NCBI GenBank assembly: GCA_942159475.1
Contig: OW804094.1
Location: 12,716,132 to 12,780,131, forward strand
Direction: 5' to 3'
DNA from: Sthenelais limicola
Lineage: Eukaryota > Annelida > Polychaeta > Phyllodocida > Sigalionidae
DNA length: 64,000 nt
Part shown: positions 1 through 14,900 of the stretch, piece by piece
How the letters are laid out: each line of letters opens with the position of its first letter
Numbering within the stretch: the stretch's first letter is position 1
The notes under the pieces: generated by a model
Databases searched by the model: none
Told to the model about the DNA's origin: nothing
What the model saw: only the letters and a program-made list of their open reading frames with translations
Made by a program: the position numbers and the translations under genes

Positions 1-578
1 TCCGGTTCAAAAATTACTTTCATTACAGGATAAGAGGATAAAATCGGGGATAAAATGTCCAATGCAACTATAAGTCCTAGCTAGTCCTACTTTCGAGTCA
101 ATTAAAACAATTCACTCTAGGCCCAAAGTTGAGAGAATACCTTCAAACGAAGGGAAAGCCTCTCGCCTCATTATAATTCCATTAAGACCACAAATGTCAT
201 TATATTCCCATTAAAACGCCGAGTTTTAGACCAGAAACCGATTAGCGAAGTAGGCTGACATACCATTCTTATCTGATCTGAGGGTTTGGACCTAGAGGGA
301 ATTGTCGACGTTGTCATGTCTAGAAGTAAGATAATACCGGCCTAAAAATGACTTGCATTATAAGATAGTGAGAATAAAATGCACAATGCAAAGTACAATT
401 CAATTTGCCGAATTAACGTCCATGGAATCAATTTAAAATGTTGTCGACGTTGTCATGTCTACAAATAAGATAATTCTGGCCTAAAAATGACTTGCATTAT
501 GATAGGATAGCGAGAATAAAATGCACAATGCAAAATACAAGTTTGGAATCAATTTAATATTTGTGTAGTTTCCTATAT
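1..578. repeat. Tandem ~133-bp repeat interrupted by a MITE-B copy
   Basis: A unit containing GTCGACGTTGTCATGTCTA, then a stretch ending AATAAAATGCACAATGCAA, occurs at about 304-404 and again at 435-541. A more diverged relative lies at 1-65. A MITE-B element (113-298) separates the first unit from the other two and appears inserted in the array. No gene is seen. Confidence 0.7.
113..298 (+). mobile_element. MITE-B copy
   Basis: The copy starts CACTCTAGGCCCAAAG and ends TTTGGACCTAGAG, which are inverted terminal repeats. It shares the family body: AAGGGAAAGCCTCTCGCCTC, two CCATTA-A motifs, and a GTAGGCTGACATACCATTCT block near the right end. It has no coding capacity. Confidence 0.75.
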
Positions 579-814
579 GGTTCAGATTGTCAGAAAATGC
601 GCAATTGGCAGCTCTACACATTTATAAGATTCTGTTAAATTAGGCTAAAAAATGATTAATACCAGGTATATCTGAATATATTCGGTATTGAGTTGATTCA
701 AGGGATGTGTTGGGTTATGTTGAATTGTGTTTTGAGTCGCATTTGTTGTATTAAATTCGAGTTATTTGGGAGGGTTTCTAAATGTGAATTGTGCATTTTC
801 ACAAAATTCCACCT
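579..814. mobile_element. MITE-A copy (diverged)
   Basis: This is a degenerate member of the roughly 235-bp family, with ends GGTTCAGATTGTCAGAAAAT and a right end related to CATTTTCTGAAAATCTGACCC. The 4-bp ATAT on both sides is a likely target duplication. The interior carries the diagnostic AATTGGCAGCTCTACACATT segment. Confidence 0.7.
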
Positions 815-1220
815 ATATGAAACAGGGCGTTTCCATGTATGCAGGGTCACCGAGGGTGGAATATGATTCCATACGTATACAAAGAGTCTCAATGAGACGC
901 TATGACGTCAGTGGTCATACTCTAAGAATCTGGATCGTCCTGGATTGTGTACACATTTCCACTGGCACTGCCCTAGAAACGGATCAGTGTCCCAGTTCTT
1001 TCCAGAATCATCCAGATTCATTTTTTAAACATTCTACAATCGGGTGGATTGTATTTTAATACAATTACCAGTATTCCTACTTGTGCTACAGTTAATACTG
1101 CAGCTAGGAGCATGGAATACAGGCTGTACAGATTCGTACATGTTATGTCATGTACAAGGAAAAACACAGGCCTCCTGGGAACCTGAGTTGAGAGGCAGCT
1201 TGGGGTTAAAATGTAGGTCT

Positions 1221-1365
1221 GGGGAATCCTCCCAGCCTAAAAATAGACTCCGTGACGTACGGGAATAGTCCTTGCCCTAGGAAACTCCCCAGAACCAGTT
1301 TATCCTGGCGGTGAGATCGCGCAGCCGTGACCGAATTACAATACAACTGTGTATGTATATAAAGG
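1221..1365 (+). promoter_or_regulatory. Core promoter of the UBAN gene with kappaB sites, CRE-like site and TATA box
   Basis: A TATATAAAG box lies at about 1356-1364, so transcription should start near 1385-1395. The bases 1280-1289 (GGAAACTCCC) are the reverse complement of GGGAGTTTCC, an exact fit to the NF-kappaB consensus GGGRNWYYCC. GGGGAATCCT at 1221-1230 fits 9 of 10 positions. TGACGTAC at 1253-1260 resembles a CREB/ATF site. No ATG occurs between the inferred start site and 1540. Use by NF-kappaB is inferred from sequence only. Confidence 0.6.
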
Positions 1366-1539
1366 TCTACAGCACTGATACAGACCAGTAGAACACTAGC
1401 TAACACTAAGAGAGGAGCAGTGAGAGAGATAGACAGAGAGAACAGAGCAGCAAATACTACAACTTACAAGCCACACAGAACACTTTACAGCAAAGAGGAA
1501 TACATTTATACGTTCATAAGTGCCACACAATCATTTTAT

Positions 1540-3020
1540 ATGGCCAACTTTTCCCTCAATAGGACTTCCCAAGCTGCCTCCAGCTCCGCAGCAGGCAAGG
1601 GGACAGGTGTAGTAACTACAGGGGTGGGGGAGTGTGCCGACTGCTTGGAAGGGCTCTCCGTCACTACCCAGGGCCGGGATATACCTGTAGGGGAGGTGCA
1701 TGCATCTGGGCACGGCGACCCGGGGGAGGTAGCCAAGCTCAAAACCATGGTGACGTCTTACAAAAATGAAAATACAGTCTTGAAACAGAAATTGAAAGAG
1801 GTAAGTTCAAATCTTAAATTGTTAATTGTTGTTTAAATAAGAGTTGATATTTCATATAGGAGTAAGTGGAGGGTAAATCGTTGAACAGTCTGTCCTTTCG
1901 TTGAAGCTTAGTAGTAATTACTACTAAGGTTGAAGGGGGGCAGAGTGCTGGGGCGAGAATTCTATCCACAAATATAATGTCATATATAAATCAGTAACAT
2001 TTTATAACCTCCTTATATAAGTGATTATGAATTCAATATTTAATGATTTATGCACTTCTTTTGTACAAATATAACCTGCATATATTTTGAAACTGTCCAT
2101 ATTTTGAAACTGGGACAGGAGAAAATCCCCAGCGGAAGGCACTAGAAATACCCGGCATAAATACAATTATTTAAAAAAAATAAAATATATATTTTCTACT
2201 GTAAAATGTGCTATGACGACGAAATTAACCTGTTATTTATTTGTTCTTCCAGGCAATAGAGTCAAAATCGAAATGGCAGTCATACGACCGCAGCAGAGAC
2301 GATTTAGTAAATCGCTTGGACTCAGAAAAGAGAGAACTCCAAGCCAAACTATCCCAAGTCCGCCCCGCAGACCTCCTCAGCTCAGAACGCGACGATGTAA
2401 TCCTCTACTGGAAGCGAAAGGCAGAGGAGGAAGAAGCGATGCGAAAACGCCTCGAGGATGTGAGCAGAAGCCAGGATATATTCATCCAAAACCTACAAAT
2501 CGCTTTACAACAATCTCAGAAAAGTATGATGGAGGTGGATAAGGAACGGATTGAAATCCTGGAGAACCAAGTCAAAATATTCTCCGAGGATTTCGAGCAG
2601 GAGAGGAGGGATCGTGAGCGAGCTCAGGCGAGGGTGAGCGAGCTGGAGGAGGAACTTAATATTAACCAGTATCAACTCAGTCAGTTCCAGAGCGACTCCA
2701 TGTCCAAGCTTGCAGCCAGACGTAGACACACTATGAGCGCTTATAGAGCAGAGTATGATCGACAACTTGCACTGCAGTCATCCCCTCCTCCCAATGGAAC
2801 CAATTCTAGACTGATTCCTCATGGAGTTTACGAATATACCAGCGCGATACCTGAACAAGATGGAGGAGATTCTGAAGAGGATGAGGATATTGTTGAGTTG
2901 CCAATGTCGCATTCCAGCCCCAATAATAAAATTGGGACGCTTACTTGCCCCAAGTGCCAAAAACATTTCCTAGCATCGGATCCAATGGCTTTCCTGGATC
3001 ATAATGATGTATGTGTATGA
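1540..3020 (+). CDS. ABIN/NEMO/optineurin-like UBAN-domain ubiquitin-binding adaptor (2 exons)
   Basis: The coding exons are 1540-1800 (87 codons, donor GTAAGT) and 2253-3020 (acceptor TTGTTCTTCCAG), joined in phase 0, for 342 residues. The start is the first ATG after the TATA box. Residues about 60-245 are mostly coiled coil. Residues 188-232 match the UBAN region of TNIP/NEMO/optineurin, with the core QVKIFSEDFEQERRDRER (D200, F201, E204 and R205 at the usual polar and aromatic positions). This element binds linear (Met1) polyubiquitin in the family. A C-terminal finger has C319, C322, H337 and C341, like the terminal zinc fingers of NEMO and optineurin. An acidic stretch (about 292-302) lies between. 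The wording of the core is closest to TNIP/ABIN, cytoplasmic brakes on NF-kappaB signalling, but exact orthology is uncertain. The gene is complete and compact, unlike the other host genes here. Confidence 0.85.
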
Positions 3021-3031
3021 ATATGTTATTA

Positions 3032-3165
3032 TAGTCAGGTTCAGAAGGCAGTTTTGGACCCCTGAGTTTTAGGGGTCATTAACACTTTTAGCCTTAGTTT
3101 TAGCCTTGTGGTTAAGCTTATCGCTGGATGTGGAATCGAGGAATGTGGCCGTCTGGACCTGACTG
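3032..3165. mobile_element. MITE-D copy in the 3' flank/UTR of the UBAN gene
   Basis: This is a 134-bp element with inverted ends (T)AGTCAGGTTCAGA and TCTGGACCTGACTG, flanked by TA on both sides. That fits a Tc1/mariner-type non-autonomous element. It begins 12 bp after the stop codon, so it is probably transcribed as 3' UTR. Related copies are at 21878-22010 and 51038-51164. Confidence 0.75.
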
Positions 3166-3202
3166 TATATAGAGAATACACACTGCAAGCAGCTAACTGG
3201 AC

Positions 3203-3265
3203 GATTATTTATTTATTAATTTATGTATTTATTGAGTTATTTATTCATTAATTTATTTGCATTCA
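3203..3265 (+). promoter_or_regulatory. AU-rich element in the inferred 3' UTR
   Basis: The stretch has several overlapping ATTTA/TTATTTATT motifs within about 60 bases, starting 183 bases after the UBAN stop. Clusters of this kind in 3' UTRs mark unstable immune and inflammatory mRNAs. That this lies inside the mature transcript is inferred; no clear AATAAA was found close by. Confidence 0.45.
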
Positions 3266-3416
3266 AGGTGCTCAAGATATAACTAAGACATTTATGTATG
3301 AATTGTATAATGCACACTGAGTGTGATAAGTATTGGTCTGTGATACTTGAATTGTTGAATTATGAGGAAGAGTACACATGTATGTATGTATTGTACTGCA
3401 AGCATATCACGGATAT

Positions 3417-3651
3417 GGGTCAGATTTTCAGAAAATGTACAATTCGCCTTCACCAATCTTATCAAATTACCTATATTTAAGACAATAATGAGCTTCAAAA
3501 TGCAGTTTAACGTAACAGAACTGATACTTTAAATCAATGCGATACCAAATATACTCAAGTATACCCGGTATTCATCATTTTTCAGCCAAATTTAGCAGAA
3601 TTTCCTAAATTTGTAGAGCTGCGAATTGTATATTTTCTGAAAATCTGACCC
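3417..3651. mobile_element. MITE-A copy (intact)
   Basis: The inverted ends start GGGTCAGATTTTCAGAAAAT and end with the reverse complement. The element is 235 bp. The 4-bp ATAT is duplicated at 3413-3416 and 3652-3655. Useful as a family reference copy. Confidence 0.9.
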
Positions 3652-3877
3652 ATATGGTAAATACCAAAGCGAATGAAAGCAAGTGCAATATCCAAGATGA
3701 ACTTGAGAATGAAAATGTAATTTATATTTATTGTTATAAGCTGAAGAGCTGAAGAATCTGACTGTGATATGGACACATTATTTACCAAGAGCTTTGTTTA
3801 CGAAGTCCAACCAGCAAATAATACCATCTGAGATATTGTATTTCAACGAGTTGTATTCAGGGACATATATAATATAT

Positions 3878-4106
3878 GGGTGAAATCGACAGGAAATGTA
3901 CAATTGGCCTTCGCCAATACTCTCAAATTACCACAATTTAAGACCAAATATGGGATTAAAATTCAGTTCAACACAACCAAACTGATCGTTTGAATCAAGG
4001 CAATATCAAATATACTCAGATTTACCTAGTATTTATCGTTTTTCAGCCTAATTTAGCAGAATTTACTAAATGCGTAGTACATTGTACATTTTTGAAGATC
4101 CCACCC
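3878..4106. mobile_element. MITE-A copy, GGGTGAAATCG end variant
   Basis: The left end is GGGTGAAATCGACAGGAAAT and the right end is a CCCACCC variant. The flanks read ATAT on both sides. It shares the AAATATACTCAGATTTACCTAG interior block with other copies. Confidence 0.8.
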
Positions 4107-4549
4107 ATATACATATATGTAGGACTTAAATTGATAAGTACCATTGTTTCTCATTATAAAACCTTGTGTTTGTATCTATCAAGTAATAATAGTTGCTGAT
4201 TAAGAATCGACAAATGTAATGTTATTTTCTATGATAGATAAATTAAATTGACAATTAAATGGAATCTCACAAAATGTCGACAACATCAAAGAGGGTTTAA
4301 AAAACTACAAAAGCATAATGAGAATCTCGATTGGTTTTGTAACTGAAATGGATACTTGATTTTAAGTTGAAAAAAAAAACGAAAGAAAAAAAAATAAAAA
4401 TAAAAAATGGAATGATTTCCATTGAATCATAATGTCGTGTTTGTTCTAATTGTCTCATATCTAGAGACTAATTGTGGGATGTATTTTATACTTTTCTCAT
4501 GTCCAAAGTAGAAACAAAAGTAAAATTCACCCAAATAATCCTATTTTTT

Positions 4550-4596
<47 letters not shown>

Positions 4597-4695
4597 TGAG
4601 ATTAATTCCACTCGGTATAATACACAAGTTTTAAAGGTGTAGTCTCAGCTATTACGATCAAATCTTACAAATCTGACCAAATGCACTCATTCTAT
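4107..4695. other. Intergenic AT-rich sequence with a long poly-A run
   Basis: No gene is recognised. A-rich simple sequence lies at about 4369-4406 and an uninterrupted run of about 36 A lies at 4554-4590. Confidence 0.7.
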
Positions 4696-4932
4696 GGGTC
4701 ACATTTTCAGAAAATGTACAATTGACCTTCACCAATCTTCTCAAATAACCCAAATTTCAGACGAAACTACAGTTCAAAATACAGTTTAACCTAACAAAAC
4801 AGATTGCTAGAATCAATGCAATGCCGAATATACTCGAATTTACCTAGTATTGACCAAATTGCAGCCTAAAATTTAGCAAAATTTACTAAATATTTACAGC
4901 TGCCAATTGTACATTTTCTGAAAATCTGACCC
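4696..4932. mobile_element. MITE-A copy
   Basis: The ends are GGGTCACATTTTCAG and CTGAAAATCTGACCC. The 4-bp CTAT is duplicated at 4692-4695 and 4933-4936. Confidence 0.88.
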
Positions 4933-5221
4933 CTATAACTTATACGACTGGATTAATTGCTGAGAAAAAAAGTGAAGTCATCGCATGAAGGGATTCGGGC
5001 GGGTCCTCCAAATACAAATGGGGACGTTTTAGATATTTGCAAAAACAACTGACCAAAATCCTCCCAAGATTTGGTCAAATGACTTTTAGATGGGTTGGAA
5101 AAAAATGGAACAAGAAATGGAAAATGTTCAGTTTTTGACCGACGTTTTAAATTTAAACAATTTCCATTTAAAATATAAACTTCACATAGAACCATTTGTG
5201 TGTGGCCATCTCAGGACTATA

Positions 5222-5433
5222 CAGTGTCTAGGCCCAAAAATGAGAGAGTCCCTTCAAACGAAGGGAAAGCCTCTCGCCTCAAACCGCAAAGTGCCATTAT
5301 AATTCCATTAAGACTGCAAAATGCATAAGACTGCATATTCCCATTAAAACGCTGAGTTCTAGGCCAGGAAACCGATTAGCGAAATAGGCTGACATACCAT
5401 TCTTATCTGATCTGAGGGTTTGGACCTAGAGTG
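5222..5433 (+). mobile_element. MITE-B copy
   Basis: It runs from CAGTGTCTAGGCCCAAA to TTTGGACCTAGAGTG, 212 bp, with TA on both sides. The body is typical of the family, including AAGGGAAAGCCTCTCGCCTC near the left end. Confidence 0.8.
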
Positions 5434-6272
5434 TACAGTGTTCGCACGGTTTATAAGAGAAACCCTTCACAACATCTAGTTTTTTTCTATTCATACATTC
5501 ATTCGGGAACTGCTATAGAATAAAAATTCTATAATGTTCTATACTGATTACGATACTAGCCTGGTCAAAACAGAATAAACTCTTCAATTCACACATTTCC
5601 AAATCCCCAAAATAGATCTAGTGACCATTATCAGCAGCTAAACCGATTTTAAAAAGTTCCATTTTCTGATTCGGAGTCCGGAAGATTAGAAGCTTTTATT
5701 ACTGAAAGCGAAGGTAATTATTGGGTATTTCCAGTTTTTCCCTTTATTATACTTGCTAATGAAATACTTGACTGCCCTTGAAGGTCGTCTCAGTATAAGA
5801 TCGAAACGTTGGAAATAAACCAAGTAAATAATACAAAAAATAATGAAAAAATGTATTCCAAGTGTGGACAATTAGCAGTTGGCAATTAGCAGACATTTCT
5901 AATAGAAGACGCGATTTCTTTTAATGCTGTGTCATACTGGCATACATGTTCCAGTCCGCCTATAGGCTATATTTCATTTTTTAATATTTCTAAACTTAAT
6001 CTAAACTGCCAAGGAAATACACAATTCTTTCTGTGTGAGCCCCAATATCTAAGTGTATAGAGACACCCAGGTCTATCCACTAGTGACTGTGTGCATGTAT
6101 GTGCGAGGACCCGGGACTCAGGACATCCAAGGCATTTGGGGACGAGGTAGCTCAACAATACTGAATAGGCAAACAACTATAGGTTAGGTATGTCAATCGG
6201 ATGTTGGACAAACCACTACGTTGGGATCGCACCCGTTCTATTGTTTTGCAGTAGGAGTTTATTCTTACCTAA
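5434..6272. other. Single-copy-looking intergenic sequence
   Basis: No exon, RNA gene or family repeat is recognised on either strand. Short open frames are of chance length. Confidence 0.5.
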
Positions 6273-6552
6273 GGTATACACATAAAGACCTTGAAGAATT
6301 CAGGGACATTCTCCGATGAATATTTAGAGTCAGTGGTTGAGCGAGAAATTAATCAACGCAATACAAGCCGAGAACCGAACCAGTTAAAACCTTGAAGCAG
6401 AGGATATTTTCATAGAGGAAATATTCGATGAAGGGTATCCACCGATCGCAGAGCCAGAAGATTGGAACGACTGCGAAGGCATTTCTGAGAGTGTGATTCA
6501 GTTCAGCAGTGAACAGTTAGACGCTATGTCTTACCACTGGGACAGACTCTAG
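6273..6552 (+). pseudogene. Frameshifted coding remnant, unidentified
   Basis: Two adjacent open stretches read like protein. The first, 6273 to about 6392, includes SDEYLESVVEREINQRN and ends at TGA. The second, about 6394-6552, in another frame, includes EEIFDEGYPPIAEPEDWND and ends at TAG with MSYHWDRL. A single indel near 6391 would join them. The acidic, Trp-containing second part is unlike the chance frames around it. The parent protein was not recognised; it could be a broken host gene or the C terminus of a transposon protein. Confidence 0.35.
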
Positions 6553-6718
6553 TGGGAAGAAAGATTTTACAACCTCACACAATCCCAGATTTAAATAGAA
6601 TCCGTTCATGCGCTCTTTCAAATGCAAGTTGGTTATTTATTGGGAAAAGCAAGTATTTTATTGTAAAAGTTTCCGGCAAAGGTAGCATTAAATAATAAAA
6701 ATACCCACACCTTTCCGG

Positions 6719-6968
6719 CACTACCCCCACCGACACCCCCGCCCCCGCCCCTGCCCCCGCCCACCACAGAGCTCCTGTATACCCTTCCCCAACATAGCAC
6801 CCCTGCCCCTAATCCTCCCGCCCCCGCCCCGCCCACCACAGAGCTCATGTGTACCCTTCCCCAACATAGCACCCCTGCCCTAATCCTCCTGCCCCCGCCC
6901 CCACCCCGACCTCTGCCCCGCCCACCACAGAGCTCCTATGTACCAGTCCCCAACATAGCACCCCATTG
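6719..6968. repeat. C-rich tandem repeat, ~85-bp unit, 3 copies
   Basis: Three units share CCCACCACAGAGCTC followed by CCCCAACATAGCACCCC. The spacers are C-rich and vary in length. No coding function is seen. Confidence 0.75.
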
Positions 6969-7244
6969 TTCCCCATTTAGCCTCACTCAGTGGATAATTA
7001 CCCACCACAAATACCACAATAAATTAATTAATCATTAACCGCATTGCTGAAGTATGTACCTCGTCGAAAATATTCTATATAAGTAATTTGATTGAACATG
7101 AATCAAAGACATAGTACGTTGGGCGATTCTTTAAAATATAACTGTAGTCATAGATGAACCCGCTGTTTTATTATAAATACTATAAAGGTTTTCCAACCAA
7201 ACAATGCCGGTTAAGAATCCGATCTAACTATATAATATTGTAAA

Positions 7245-7805
7245 ATAGTGAGTGAGTGAGTGAGTGAGATTGGTTGCTTTACGCCCTTATCAACACATTG
7301 AATATGGTTATATCAAGGGCGGGAGAGCTGAGAGGGAGGCAGTTTATGATCATACCCAGGAAATAGAGATAGAGAAGAAGGGAGAGAGAGACAGAGAAAG
7401 AGAGACAGAAAGGCAATTTATGGTCATACCCAGGGAGAGCTGAATTTATCTAATAAATGACCCGAAAGAATTCAATTCTTTACAGTGCTTTTCTGTCTCT
7501 TTTTCTGTCTCTCTTCCCTTCCCTTCTTCTCTATCTCTATTTCCTGGGTGTGATCATAAACTGCCTCCCTCTCGGCTCTCCCGCCCTTGATATCACCTTC
7601 AATGTGTTGATAAGGGCGTAAAGCAACCAATCTGACTCACTCACTCACTCCCTCTCAGCTCTCCTGCCCTTGATATAACCTTCAATGAGTTGATAAGGGC
7701 GTAAAGCAACCAATCTCACTCACTCACTCCCTCTCAGCTCTCCTGCCCTTGATATAACCTTCAATGTGTTGATAAGGGCGTAAAGCAACCAATCTCACTG
7801 ACTCA
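7245..7805. repeat. SINE-like GAGTGAGTGAG/TTTACGCCC repeats, foldback arrangement
   Basis: A copy at about 7247-7440 begins GTGAGTGAGTGAGATTGGTT and runs through GCTTTACGCCCTTATCAACA into a purine-rich tail. An opposite-strand copy follows at about 7495-7640, then two more head fragments to 7805. The opposed copies could fold back. The same repeat recurs at 25 kb and 63.5 kb. No internal Pol III promoter was confirmed, so SINE is only a working label. Confidence 0.65.
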
Positions 7806-8107
7806 CTCTTTACAATCTATCAAGACTGGTTGATCTCAGTACTGGCAGCGACGGCCCAGTGGATTGGACAGTGGCGCCACCTCGGGAATCAAGTAACAAC
7901 TACAATATCAGTTGGCGGATGATGAAACGATGAGATGCATGTAGTAGCGTTCATGCCAGTCAGGGAGGACAAATCCATGGGAATATTTTAAAGAGGGTTC
8001 AAGCCAATCTTAGGGCGGGGTTTGGGTTTATTTCCCTGAAGGTAAAGGTTGAAAATATACCCGTTAAACTGTGCATTGGAAATGAATAATGGCTTCATCT
8101 CCATAAA

Positions 8108-8232
8108 TGATGAGAGTCCCTTCAAAAGGAGGAAAAAGCCTCTCGCCTCGAAGTGCCATTATAATTCCATTAAGACCCCAAATGTCATTATAATCCCATT
8201 AGAACGTTTAGTCCTAGGCCAGGAAACCGAGT
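8108..8232 (+). mobile_element. MITE-B fragment
   Basis: Only the interior of the family is present (GAGAGTCCCTTC through the AAAGCCTCTCGCCTC block to CCTAGGCCAGGAAACCGA). Both terminal inverted repeats are missing. Confidence 0.65.
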
Positions 8233-8877
8233 TTGAAACAAAACCTTTAACATATATTCAGTGATGGAAGAAGATTGAAAAGTTCGAAAATTGTTTTGAA
8301 ATCGTGGACAACAAGCGTACCAAAAGCTGGTAGGCATATGAAAATGTCTTGATGTTCGTTCATAAAATGCTAACCAGAGAAGAATAAAATTAGAATTTCA
8401 AAAACTTTTAATCTTTTAGCCCAAAACATTCAACAGTTGCTATAGATAAAGTATTTATAATCCAACGGGTGCATGTTGCACAAAAACTGGTTTAAATAAA
8501 AAATTATGAAATACAAAAAAAATACAAGGGAGACGAATATTGAACCTTAGAAGTATAGAATACTCGAGGGCAGGATATTTTGAATAAAACGTTTTTTTTA
8601 AAAAAAAATATTTATAATTCGGAAATAGCTACGTCGCCTGGTCCCACTCAACTCACGCAGCCAACAATTAAAAAAGGGAAGGGACACTATACGTACCGCA
8701 AGTTTACCTTCCCAAATAACAGATTTTAAATAAAAAATGAATTTCCAGGAATAATGACTAGTGAACTATATATATACAAAAAAAATAATGAAAGAAAAAC
8801 CAGCTGAGAGAAGCATAAAATGACGCAATGAGACTTCCCCGAATAAACCTATCCAATATAAGTAGCCGGACGTATTT
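8233..8877. other. AT-rich intergenic sequence
   Basis: No gene, RNA or family repeat is recognised. Confidence 0.5.
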
Positions 8878-9111
8878 GGGTCAGATTTTCAGAAAATGTA
8901 CAATTTAATTTCGCCAATCTTCTCAAATAACCCAATTTGAGACGAAAATAAAGTTCAAAATACAGTTCAATCTAACCAAACAGATTGCTAGAATCAATAT
9001 AATGCCGAATATACTCAAACTTACCTAGTATTGACCGAATTTCATTCTAATTTTGCAGAATTTACTAAACGTGTAGAGCTGCAAATTGTACATTTTCTGA
9101 AAATCTGACCC
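8878..9111. mobile_element. MITE-A copy
   Basis: The element is 234 bp with full GGGTCAG and CTGACCC inverted ends. The 4-bp ATTT is duplicated at 8874-8877 and 9112-9115. Confidence 0.9.
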
Positions 9112-10784
9112 ATTTACTGTTGATATGCTGGTATTTTCCCCAAGCTGTATGTTCAAGCATCAAGTTCCTAAGTTTGGGGAAGTTTGCTTGCATTTCAACC
9201 ATTAGCTAGATTACTCAGTAGTTCATAGCCAGGAGAAGTCAGGGAGCTGACTGTACAAACCGACGTGTAGACAAAATAGTCACTTAGTTAGAGACATCAC
9301 AACTGGTTTATTACCAACATAGAGAGTAGTTACATTCAACAAATTATGTCAATGATATAGGGTATCGTAAAGGACATGTGTGTTTTATTTGCATCGATAG
9401 TGGACTGATTGTATTGATTTGGACCAGGAAGATCTGCTCGCAGAGGCTCCTGTCCATTTCGTGTAACTGTCCTGATTAACTTGAATACGAATCTTTTTTT
9501 ATATATATATATATATATATATATCTAACACTTGGGGGAAAAAGATATGTATGTCGTTTTAACACGAACCTGATGTACTGAAGACGGGGTATACATGAGG
9601 AATATCCCCACCAGGTATTAATTTAATCATGGTAAATTAGAACTAAGTATATTGTCTAATTACATGTAATATGAATATAAATGTTTAAATTATTTGATCT
9701 GTTACTGTAGTAATGTTTTCCCTGATGAATGAGATATCACTTTGTGAACATTCTGCTGTCAATAACATTTGTTTAAAAAAACACTAAACATGTCAGCTTT
9801 GACAGACCGGGAAGGCTGAAGGCAGGCAACAAGTGGGAGAAATGGGAAGAGACTGAGCAGAATAGCGTACCATGTAAATACAGGAATAGAGAAGTATTGT
9901 TATACCTCATTGCTTTATGTAACATCCATTATGACAATATCCCCTTAACCATATCGCAGGAATGATAATATTACAACTACAAACCACCAATATTGTGTTT
10001 TCACTCAATATTTCTTACATAAAGAAGATTACGGAACATTACATAGTACTATCACTATGAGGACAAAGGATCTTATAATACCTTAAGTATTACGATACCA
10101 TACTACGGACAATTTCTCTACAGACATTACTATTTCGGTACGTTTATGAGTTCTAAACTTTTTATTTAATAGGGCTATCCAGGAAGACCTGATTTCAGAG
10201 GACTAGTTTCCTATTCATGTACATTCATTTTACTATGTCAGCATATGAATAAAAACATAGATTATCAACTGAACTTACTTCTCTAACTAATATCTGTCAC
10301 CCATACACTCCCTCCTTTCTACCATTAACACTGCACTAACAACAGCCCCTGTCGGAAGATCATGGATAATACTACATGTTAGTCCCCGTGAGCTTTGTAA
10401 ATCATTCTGACATAAGAATTGGATGTATAAATATGTTAAATAAAGAATAAAAAATAGATATATAGATGGGAAGTGTAGGAACGAATACAAAGTTTAACAA
10501 AGATGTGAACTGCATTGACTATACCTTCATGTACTCGGTTATGATATACAGCTAACCACTCATACACGCAGATGTATGCAGTTAAAGTCATAAGCTTCCA
10601 TGCATAAGGTTTCTTTAGTATTTCTTACACATACATATTTGTGTATCTTTATATTATACTCTTTAAAACAATAAAAAAGGACCCTGGGGCCAAAAAATGT
10701 AACTGTCATTTATACAAGTTAAATAGTTTGCCAAAGTAAAAATCTACCGTAGTCTGGACGAAACGAGTAATTTGTTATAAGTAA
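9112..10784. other. Intergenic or NMNAT 3' region without recognised exons
   Basis: This is where later NMNAT exons would be expected on the minus strand, but none was recognised. A (TA)n run lies near 9499-9524. A TTTATT at about 9311 could act as a minus-strand AATAAA polyadenylation signal, which is weak evidence alone. Confidence 0.4.

Positions 10785-14900
<4,116 letters not shown>

Noticed and set aside
766..1268. Open frames just upstream of the UBAN gene as extra exons
   Set aside because: They overlap a MITE-A copy and the promoter motifs, and no splice donor leads into the coding exon.
9381..9500. Minus-strand frame that could be a C-terminal NMNAT exon
   Set aside because: No good acceptor precedes it and the residues do not match conserved NMNAT motifs.
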